Assembly (NCBI GenBank): GCA_963837265.1
Contig: CAWIMQ010000001.1
Span: 1-64,000 of the forward strand
DNA length: 64,000 nucleotides
DNA from: DATBLE01 sp963837265
GTDB lineage: Bacteria > Actinomycetota > Thermoleophilia > Gaiellales > Gaiellaceae
Direction of reading: 5' to 3'
Shown here piece after piece: positions 41,256 to 48,179 of this stretch. The first letter of the stretch is position 1, and the number at the start of each line of letters is the position of its first letter. Made by a program: the position numbers and the translations under genes. Below the pieces are notes generated by a model, which was given only the letters and a program-made list of their open reading frames with translations, did not search any database and was not told where the DNA came from.

Positions 41256-42019
41256 AGATCCTGCGCACGATCGCCGAGATGCGCGCGGCGCTCGGCGGCG
41301 CGGGCGAGGTGGGCCTCGTTCCGACGATGGGCGCCTACCACGAGGGTCACCTGTCGCTCTTCGGTGCGGCCCGGGCGGAGAACGACCTCGTCGTCGCCAG
41401 CCTGTTCGTGAACCCGACCCAGTTCGGCGACTCCGCCGATCTGGCCCGCTACCCGCGTGACGCGGAGCGGGACGCCGCGCTGGCCGAGAGGGCCGGCGTG
41501 GACGTGCTCTTCACCCCCGCCACGGAGGAGCTGTACCGCCCGGGCTACGAGACGTGGGTCGACGTCGAGGACGCCTCGCGCGGGCTGGAGGGCGACGCGC
41601 GGCCTGGCCACTTCCGAGGCGTCGCGACGATCTGCCTGAAGCTGTTCAACATCGTCCGGCCGCGGCGCGCGTATTTCGGCCAGAAGGACGCGCAGCAGGT
41701 CGAGGTCGTCCGCCGGCTGATCCGCGACCTCGACCTGGAGATCGAGCTTCGAGCGCTGCCGACCGTCCGAGACCGGGACGGCCTCGCCCTCTCCTCGCGC
41801 AACTCCCTGCTCTCACCGGAGGGGCGCGACCGCGCGCTCGCGCTTCCCCGCGCGCTCGCGACCGGAGACGCGGCCCGGGCGCGCGCGCTGCTCGACGGCC
41901 TCGACGTCGACTACGTCGAGGTTGCCCCGTTCGACCCGCCGGTCCTGGCCGCCGCCGTCCGGATCGGCTCCGTCCGCCTGATCGACAACGTCCCGCTCGA
42001 CCAAGGAGGCAGAAGATGA
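41252..42019 (+). CDS. panC: Pantothenate synthetase
   Basis: The 255-residue protein has VGLVPTMGAYHEGHLSLFGA (HIGH-like HEGH), VVASLFVNPTQFGDSADLAR, GHFRGVATICLKLFNIVRPR, AYFGQKDAQQVEVVRRLIRD and the KMSKS-like LALSSRNSLL. It condenses pantoate and beta-alanine with ATP. It is about 25 residues shorter than usual, through a trimmed C-terminal domain. The ATG overlaps the DUF2520 gene and the stop overlaps panB (ATGA). Confidence 0.95.
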   Translation: MKILRTIAEMRAALGGAGEVGLVPTMGAYHEGHLSLFGAARAENDLVVASLFVNPTQFGDSADLARYPRDAERDAALAERAGVDVLFTPATEELYRPGYETWVDVEDASRGLEGDARPGHFRGVATICLKLFNIVRPRRAYFGQKDAQQVEVVRRLIRDLDLEIELRALPTVRDRDGLALSSRNSLLSPEGRDRALALPRALATGDAARARALLDGLDVDYVEVAPFDPPVLAAAVRIGSVRLIDNVPLDQGGRR

Positions 42020-42873
42020 GCACCCCGCCCGCCGGCAAGCTGCCGCTGCCCGAGCTCGGCGCGATGAAGCGGCGCGGCGACCGGATCGTGATGGTCACCG
42101 CCTACGACGCGCCGGGCGCCAGGTTCGCCGAGGACGCGGGCATCGACGTCGTCCTCGTCGGAGACACGGCCGCGATGGTCGTCCTCGGCCACGAGGGCAC
42201 GACCGTTCCGGTGACCGTGGACGAGATGATCTTCCTCACCCGGACCGTGTCCCGGAACTCGCGCCGGCCGCTCGTGGTCGGCGACATGCCGTTCGGCTCG
42301 TACCAGGTGTCCGACGAGGACGCGGTGCGGAACGCGATCCGCTTCGTCAAGGAGGGCGGCGCCGACATCGTCAAGCTCGAGGGCGCCGGACCGATGGTCT
42401 CGCGGTCGCGCCGGATCGTCGAGGCGGGAATTCCCGTGATGGGGCACATCGGGCTGACGCCGCAGTCGGCGACGATGCTCGGCGGCTTCAAGACGCAGGG
42501 GAGGACGGCCGAGACCGCGCGGCGGCTCGTCGCCGACGCGCATGCGCTCGAGGACGCCGGCTGCTGCTCGATGGTGCTCGAGGCGATCCCCGCGCCGGTG
42601 GCGGCGCAGATCACGGCCGAGCTGGCGATCCCGACGATCGGGATCGGCGCCGGGCCGGACTGCGACGGCCAGGTGCTCGTCTACCACGACCTGCTCGGGC
42701 TGACCGAGGGGCACCTGCCGCGCTTCGTGAAGCGGTACGCAAACCTCTCGCGGGAGATCCGCGACGCGCTCGAGGCCTACGCCGCCGAGGTGCGCGCCGG
42801 AACGTTCCCCGGCGAGGAGCACACCTACTCGATGCCGGAGGAGGAGCGGGAGTCGTTCTCCCGCAGGACGTAG
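42016..42873 (+). CDS. panB: 3-methyl-2-oxobutanoate hydroxymethyltransferase
   Basis: The 285-residue protein reads RIVMVTAYDAPGARFAEDAG, DVVLVGDTAAMVVLGHEGTT (metal Asp), VVGDMPFGSYQVSDEDAVRN, IVKLEGAGPMV, GIPVMGHIGLTPQSATMLGG and MVLEAIPAPVAAQITAEL (catalytic Glu). This is the complete PanB barrel. The ATG at 42016 has AAGGAGG 9 bases upstream. It makes ketopantoate, the first committed step of pantothenate synthesis. Its 3' end overlaps the convergent phosphatase gene by 49 bases. Confidence 0.96.
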   Translation: MSTPPAGKLPLPELGAMKRRGDRIVMVTAYDAPGARFAEDAGIDVVLVGDTAAMVVLGHEGTTVPVTVDEMIFLTRTVSRNSRRPLVVGDMPFGSYQVSDEDAVRNAIRFVKEGGADIVKLEGAGPMVSRSRRIVEAGIPVMGHIGLTPQSATMLGGFKTQGRTAETARRLVADAHALEDAGCCSMVLEAIPAPVAAQITAELAIPTIGIGAGPDCDGQVLVYHDLLGLTEGHLPRFVKRYANLSREIRDALEAYAAEVRAGTFPGEEHTYSMPEEERESFSRRT

Positions 42874-43394
42874 GTCCAGCCCTCCCGCCAGTCGAACGGG
42901 ACATCGACGAGCTCGTCCAGCGGCGTGCCGTGGACGAGGTGGTCGAGCGCCCACCGGTTCGCCGAGTGCGCGATCACGAGGATGCGCTCGCCGTCGTGCC
43001 CAGCGACGAGGTCGCGGAGGAAGGCCTGCGTGCGCACGACCACCTGGCGGTAGCTCTCGCCGCCGGGAAACGGCTCGTCGACGTGGCGCAGGCGCACGGC
43101 CGCGACCTGCGCGACCGGCGCCCCGTTCAGCTCGCCGTAGTCGCACTCGCGCAGGCGCGGGTCGCGGTGGACCGGGATCTCGGCGCCCGCGAACGCGATC
43201 TCGGCGGTCTCGACCGCGCGGCCGAGGTCGGAGGCGTAGACCGCGGCGATCCCGTCGTCACGGCGCCGGTCGCCGAGCCGGCGGGCCTGGTCGCGTCCGG
43301 CCTCGGAGAGCGACCCGTCGAGCCAGCCGGTCGCGATTCCGCGCTCGTTGTCGACGCTGGTCGAGTGCGTCTCGTACACGAGCTCGACCGCCAC
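42825..43394 (-). CDS. Histidine phosphatase family protein with a variant active-site motif
   Basis: The 189-residue protein from the GTG at 43394 begins VAVELVYETHSTSVDNERGI and continues ATGWLDGSLSEAGRDQARRL, IAAVYASDLGRAVETAEIAF, LRECDYGELNGAPVAQVAAV and ILVIAHSANRWALDHLVHGT. The fold and the second His are those of the phosphoglycerate mutase-like family. The usual R-H-G at the phosphorylated His reads T-H-S, a variant I recall from other actinobacteria. The start lies next to the stop of the upstream membrane gene. Confidence 0.8.
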   Translation of the reverse strand: MAVELVYETHSTSVDNERGIATGWLDGSLSEAGRDQARRLGDRRRDDGIAAVYASDLGRAVETAEIAFAGAEIPVHRDPRLRECDYGELNGAPVAQVAAVRLRHVDEPFPGGESYRQVVVRTQAFLRDLVAGHDGERILVIAHSANRWALDHLVHGTPLDELVDVPFDWREGWTYVLRENDSRSSSGIE

Positions 43395-43396
43395 GG

Positions 43397-44056
43397 TCAG
43401 ATCAGCCCGTACGCACGGGCGAACGCGAGCAGCGGCACCGCAGCGGGCGCGAGCCAGGCGGCGAGCGAACGGCGCCACGTCCAGCCGTTCGCGGTGCGAA
43501 TGCCGACGATCAGGAGCGCGAACGACCAGGCGACGAAACCGGCCTCGATCGCCTGGAAGACGCCACCTGCGTGGGCGTCGCTACCGCCGGAGCGGAAGTT
43601 GTCGCTGCCGTAGAGCGCCAGCCTCAGCGGCCAGATCACCACGACCGAGAGCGCGAAGGGGACGCTGGCGTAGGCGAGCAGGTGGCGCGACCGCCTGTAG
43701 CTCCCGAGCGACCCGGCGAGCTGCTCGCCGAGGTGGACGAACGCGCCGACGGCGAAGTAGCCGACCACCGCGTACAGGAGCGAGGCGATGAAGACGACGA
43801 CGGCGAGATCGACTCCGTCGCGCTGGACGCCCAGGGTGGTGTCGAGGTCGAGCCCGTGCTGGACGAGGCTGGTCGAGAGGACCCCGGCGAGCCCCGAGAG
43901 CACGCCGACGAGGAGGATCGGTTCCTGCCGCCCTTCGGCCGCCTCGTCGGAATCGTCCCTGAGCCAGGCGAACACGAGTGCCGGCGCCTGGAGCACGAGT
44001 GCCAGCCGCACCCACCAGTCCCGCTCGAGGAGCCCTGTCTCGACGCCCGCGGTCAT
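43397..44056 (-). CDS. Multi-pass membrane protein, Yip1-like
   Basis: The 219-residue protein has an N-terminal cytoplasmic stretch (WWVRLALVLQAPALVFAWLR) and about five helices (GVLSGLAGVLSTSLVQHGLD, LAVVVFIASLLYAVVGYFAV, LLAYASVPFALSVVVIWPLR, VAWSFALLIVGIRTANG). The order and the LLAYASVPFAL segment recall the Yip1 domain family; the match is not certain. Its stop is 3 bases from the start of the phosphatase gene, so the two are likely co-transcribed. Confidence 0.65.
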   Translation of the reverse strand: MTAGVETGLLERDWWVRLALVLQAPALVFAWLRDDSDEAAEGRQEPILLVGVLSGLAGVLSTSLVQHGLDLDTTLGVQRDGVDLAVVVFIASLLYAVVGYFAVGAFVHLGEQLAGSLGSYRRSRHLLAYASVPFALSVVVIWPLRLALYGSDNFRSGGSDAHAGGVFQAIEAGFVAWSFALLIVGIRTANGWTWRRSLAAWLAPAAVPLLAFARAYGLI

Positions 44057-44125
44057 CGGCCAAGGGTATCGCCCGGCCGCCGAGCCTCGTGCCCCGGGGC
44101 GACCGAAATGCGAGATGATTCACCG

Positions 44126-47100
44126 ATGGAAGGCGGGATCGTCTGCCCCGCGTGCGAGACGGTCAACGCGCCGGGAGGAAAGTTCTGCAGCGAGTGCGGC
44201 AGCCCGCTCGCCCGCGCCTGCCCGGCCTGCGGAGCGGCCGCCGGGCCGACGGCGAACTTCTGCGCCGAGTGCGGCACGCCGCTCGGGGACACGCCGGCGC
44301 CGGCCGCGGCCGTCCAGCCGAGCGCGCCCGCCGCCGAACGCAGGCTCGTCACCGTCCTCTTCGCCGACCTGGTCGGCTTCACCCCGATCTCGGAGAGCCG
44401 TGACCCCGAGGAGGTCCGCGAGCTTCTCTCCCGCTACTTCGAGACCGCGCGGAGCGTGATCGAGCGCTACGGCGGCACGGTCGAGAAGTTCATCGGCGAC
44501 GCCGTGATGGCGCTCTGGGGCGCACCGGTCGCCCAGGAGGACGACGCCGAGCGCGGCGTCCGGGCCGCGCTCGAGCTGATCTCGAGCGTCGAGTCGCTCG
44601 CGGCCGAGGCGGCCGCCCCGGAGCTGCGCCTGCGCGCCGGGGTGCTGACCGGCGAGGCGGCCGTCACGCTCGGCGCCGAGGGCCAGGGCATGGTCGCCGG
44701 CGACCTCGTCAACACCGCCTCGCGCATCCAGTCGGCCGCGGAGCCTGGGACGGTGCTCGTCGGCGACTCCACCCGCCGCGCGAGCGACGCCGCGATCGCC
44801 TACGAAGACGCCGGGCTGCACGAGCTGAAGGGAAAGAGCGAGCCGCTGCAGGCCTGGCGCGCGCTACGCGTGATCGCGAACCGCGGCGGGGAGGGCCGGG
44901 CCGCCGGGCTCGAGCCGCCGTTCGTCGGCCGCGACCGGGAGCTCCGCCTGGTCAAGGAGCTCTTCCACACCACCACCGAGGAAGGAAAGGCGCAGCTCCT
45001 GTCCGTCGTCGGGGTCGCCGGGATCGGCAAGTCGCGGCTCGCCTGGGAGTTCGAGAAGTACCTCGACGGGCTCGTCGCGAACGTCTGGTGGCACAAGGGC
45101 CGCTGCCTCGCCTACGGCGACGCGATCGCCTACTGGGCGCTCGCCGAGATGGTTCGCATGCGCGCCCGGATCGGCGAAGACGAGACCGCCGGCGAAGCCC
45201 GGACGAAGCTCCGGGGCGTCGTCGCGGAGATGGTTGCCGATTCCGAGGAGCGCTCGTTCGTCGAGCCTCGGCTGCAACAGCTGCTCGGCCTGGCCGACCG
45301 CGCCGCCCCCGATCGTGAGGACCTCTTCTCGGGCTGGCGGATGTTCTTCGAGCGCATGGCCGAGCGCGGCCCGGTCGTGCTCCTCTTCGAGGACATCCAA
45401 TGGGCGGACGCGGCGCTCGTCGAGTTCGTCGAGTACCTGCTCGAGTGGTCGCGGAACCTCCCGATCTTCGTGATCGCACTCGCGCGGCCGGAGCTGTCCG
45501 ACCGCCACCCGGGCTGGGGCTCGAGCACGCGTCGGTTCACGTCGCTGTTCCTCGAGCCGCTCACGGGCGAGGCGATCGACGCCCTCCTGCAGGGTCTCGT
45601 GCCCGGCCTGTCCGAGCATGTGCGCCTGCAGATCAGAGAGCGTGCGGACGGCATCCCGCTCTACGCGGTCGAGACGGTCCGGATGCTGCTCGACCGCGGC
45701 CTCCTGGAGCGGCACGGGGACGAGTACCGGCCGGTCGGGACGATCGAGACGCTGGACGTTCCGGAGACGCTCCAGGCCCTGATCGCGGCCCGGCTCGACG
45801 GCCTCGACCCCAAGGAACGGCGCCTGCTCGGCGATGCCTCCGTCCTCGGCAAGACCTTCACCGTCCGCGGCCTCGCCGCCCTGTCGGGGGCGACCGAGGA
45901 GACGGTCCGGCCGCTGCTCGCAGGGCTCGTGCGCAAGGAGGTGCTCGCGCTGGAGTCCGATCCCCGCTCGCCGGAGCGCGGGCAGTACGGGTTCCTGCAG
46001 GCGCTCGTCCAGCGGGTCGCCTACGAGACGCTCTCACGTCACGATCGGAAGGCCAAGCATCTCCGGGCAGCCGAGTACCTCGCAGCCGACTCGGGGATCG
46101 AGCCGGACGAGATCGCCGAGGTGATCGCCGCCCACTACCTCGACGCGGTCCGGGCGGACGAGCACGCGGCCGACGCGGAGGGGCTCGAGCAGCGTGCCCG
46201 CGAGTGGCTGATCCGTGCCGGCGAGCGGGCGGCGGGGCTCGCGGCGATGCAGGATGCCCGGCGGGCCTTCGACCAGGCCGCGGAGCTCGCCCGGGAGCAG
46301 CTCGCGCGGGCGGCTCTCGTGGAGCGCGCCGGCACGCTGGCGAGCGACGGCGACGAGCGCGACGTCGCCGTCGAGCGATTCGACGAGGCCCGGCGCCTCT
46401 ACGAGGCCGAAGGGCGCGCCCACGACGCCGCGCGGGCAGCTGCCGGGATGAGCCGCGCCCTCTGGACGCTCGGCCGCATCGACGAGGCCGTCGCCCTGCT
46501 CGAGCCCGCCTTCGAGGTGCTCGCCGCCGATGAGCCCGACGCCGACGTGGCGATGCTCGCCGCCGAGTCCGCGCGCATCCACCACTTCCTCGGTGACGAC
46601 GAGACCGCCCGGGCACGCGTCGAGTTCGCGCTCGAGATCGCAGAGGCACAGGTGCTGCCCGAGGTGCTCTCGCACGCGTTGAACACGAAGGCGCTCCTCT
46701 CCTCCGGGCGGCTACGCGAGGCGCGGGCGCTCGTCCGCGAGGCGCTCGACGTCGCCCTCGAGCACGACCTCGTCGACGCCGCGCTGCGCGCCTACAACAA
46801 CCTGGCCGTCTTCCTGCACGTGATGGACCGCCGCGAGGAGCTCCGGCGGGTCCAGGTCGAGGCGCTCGACCTCGCCCGGCGGCGCGGCAACCGCTCCTTC
46901 CTGATCGCGTTCGCCGGGGCACGCTCGATCACCCTGCTGGAGGAGGGCGACTGGGACGGCGCGTTCCAGCTTGCCGACGAGTGGCTGCCCACGCAGCCGA
47001 CCGCGCAGTCCGGCCACGGGCTGCACACGGCCTGGCTCGCGTGGGGCGCACTGGAGCGGGACGATCCCGACGAGGCACGGCGTCTCCTCGACCTCGTCGC

Positions 47101-47659
47101 CCCGGGCGTGGACGAGACCCCGGACCTGCAGCTCCGCAACATCGTCCTCTTCAAGCGCATGCTCGTCTCGATCGCCGAGAACCGGGTCGGCGATCTCGCC
47201 GCGTCCACCGTCGAGGTGGCACGGCTGCTGAGCGAGCAGGGCTATCCGACCAACACCGCCCTGGTGGCCGGATTCGCGCTCGACGCGCTGCAGGAAACAG
47301 GCGACGTGTCCGCTCTGCTCCCGCTCTTCGACCTCGCCGACGAGGCGCCGGCCGGAACTCGGTCCCGGCTGCTCGAGGCCGAGGTCGGCCGCGGTCGCGG
47401 GGTCGCTGCCTCGCTCGCCGGCGAGCACGACGAAGCGGCCGACTGGTTCGTACGAGCGCTCGCAGCAGCCCGGAACCTCGGCGAGTCGCTCGAGGTCGCG
47501 CGGGTGCTGGCCGACTACGCTCGGGCCCTCGTCCGCGCAGGACGGATAGACGAGGCGGAACCCCTGGCGGAGGAGGCACGCAGCCTCTTCGAGCAGATGG
47601 GCGCGACCCGGGCCCTGGCCCGGCTCGACGCCGCGATGCCCGCCTGCGCTACTGCCTGA
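44126..47659 (+). CDS. Zinc-ribbon class III cyclase fused to a large ATPase and TPR region
   Basis: The 1177-residue protein begins with two zinc ribbons (Cys 7, 10, 21, 24 and 32, 35, 46, 49). A class III cyclase domain follows (LVTVLFADLVGFTPI, Asp81; KFIGDAVMALWGAP, Asp125; NTASRIQSAAEPG), then a P-loop ATPase (VVGVAGIGKSRLAW near 300, LLFEDIQWADAAL) and about 600 residues of helical repeats. It is a signalling ATPase of the type abundant in actinobacteria. Gly and Arg/Asn positions suggest the cyclase could be active. An ATG at 44108 is an alternative start. It is divergent from the Yip1-like gene and has no cognate target nearby. Confidence 0.9.
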   Translation: MEGGIVCPACETVNAPGGKFCSECGSPLARACPACGAAAGPTANFCAECGTPLGDTPAPAAAVQPSAPAAERRLVTVLFADLVGFTPISESRDPEEVRELLSRYFETARSVIERYGGTVEKFIGDAVMALWGAPVAQEDDAERGVRAALELISSVESLAAEAAAPELRLRAGVLTGEAAVTLGAEGQGMVAGDLVNTASRIQSAAEPGTVLVGDSTRRASDAAIAYEDAGLHELKGKSEPLQAWRALRVIANRGGEGRAAGLEPPFVGRDRELRLVKELFHTTTEEGKAQLLSVVGVAGIGKSRLAWEFEKYLDGLVANVWWHKGRCLAYGDAIAYWALAEMVRMRARIGEDETAGEARTKLRGVVAEMVADSEERSFVEPRLQQLLGLADRAAPDREDLFSGWRMFFERMAERGPVVLLFEDIQWADAALVEFVEYLLEWSRNLPIFVIALARPELSDRHPGWGSSTRRFTSLFLEPLTGEAIDALLQGLVPGLSEHVRLQIRERADGIPLYAVETVRMLLDRGLLERHGDEYRPVGTIETLDVPETLQALIAARLDGLDPKERRLLGDASVLGKTFTVRGLAALSGATEETVRPLLAGLVRKEVLALESDPRSPERGQYGFLQALVQRVAYETLSRHDRKAKHLRAAEYLAADSGIEPDEIAEVIAAHYLDAVRADEHAADAEGLEQRAREWLIRAGERAAGLAAMQDARRAFDQAAELAREQLARAALVERAGTLASDGDERDVAVERFDEARRLYEAEGRAHDAARAAAGMSRALWTLGRIDEAVALLEPAFEVLAADEPDADVAMLAAESARIHHFLGDDETARARVEFALEIAEAQVLPEVLSHALNTKALLSSGRLREARALVREALDVALEHDLVDAALRAYNNLAVFLHVMDRREELRRVQVEALDLARRRGNRSFLIAFAGARSITLLEEGDWDGAFQLADEWLPTQPTAQSGHGLHTAWLAWGALERDDPDEARRLLDLVAPGVDETPDLQLRNIVLFKRMLVSIAENRVGDLAASTVEVARLLSEQGYPTNTALVAGFALDALQETGDVSALLPLFDLADEAPAGTRSRLLEAEVGRGRGVAASLAGEHDEAADWFVRALAAARNLGESLEVARVLADYARALVRAGRIDEAEPLAEEARSLFEQMGATRALARLDAAMPACATA

Positions 47660-48008
47660 GCTCGACCTCGACGAGCGGGCTGCGCTCGATCCAGCGCTCG
47701 AGGTCGTACCGGATGCCGTCGAGGAGGCAAGTGAGGACCTCTCGCCGTTCAGCCGGATCCTCGATCAGGCGCGCCCGCGCGGGGAGGTCGGCGCGCGCCC
47801 CGCGCTTCAGGTGCAGCGCGAAGTCCGGGTTCGCCTTCAGGTTCGCGTACCAGTCCCGCCGTCCGGGCGAGCCCGTCAGGTAGAGCGCGTCGCCGAGCGG
47901 CCACGCCCAGATCTCGATCCGCCGCCGCCGTCCGCTGCGCGCGCCGGTCGAGGTGATGTCGATCGTCCGGTCGCGGGCAAGCGACTCGAGAACGTCGTCC
48001 CTATCCAC
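47649..48008 (-). CDS. Deazaflavin (F420)-type nitroreductase family protein (DUF385)
   Basis: The 119-residue protein from the GTG at 48008 reads DRTIDITSTGARSGRRRRIE, IWAWPLGDALYLTGSPGRRD and WYANLKANPDFALHLK, the small split-barrel fold of F420-dependent Ddn-like enzymes. The TGxxSG and WYxNLxAxP motifs are clear. A longer reading to 48074 would encode the 50-bp repeat as an N-terminus and is unlikely. It would reduce an unknown substrate with F420H2. It is convergent with the cyclase gene, overlapping by 11 bases. Confidence 0.85.
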   Translation of the reverse strand: MDRDDVLESLARDRTIDITSTGARSGRRRRIEIWAWPLGDALYLTGSPGRRDWYANLKANPDFALHLKRGARADLPARARLIEDPAERREVLTCLLDGIRYDLERWIERSPLVEVELRQ

Positions 48009-48013
48009 AGCTT

Positions 48014-48163
48014 GTGCCTGGCACTCGAGGTGTGACGATCCGGAAACGCTTCTTCCACCGGTGGTGCCTGGCACTCCAGGTGTGACGATCCGGGAACGCT
48101 TCTTCCACAGCTAGTGCCTGGCACCGGAGGTGGAACGGAAGCGTGACGATCTGCCCACGGAGG
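48014..48163. repeat. 50-bp tandem repeat, two good and one degenerate unit
   Basis: The 11-mer GTGCCTGGCAC occurs at 48014, 48064 and 48114, an exact 50-base period. Units 1 and 2 also share GGTGTGACGATCCGG and AACGCTTCTTCCAC. The third keeps the 11-mer, then GGAGGTGGAACGGAAGCGTG and GACGATCTGCCCAC in altered order. It fills the space between uvrA and the DUF385 gene. There are no spacer-like unique parts, so it is not a CRISPR array. Confidence 0.85.
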
Positions 48164-48179
48164 CTCGCGCCGCGGGCAC

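Noticed and set aside
48014..48163. Possible CRISPR array
   Set aside because: The 50-base units are repeated whole with no unique spacers and no cas genes nearby.
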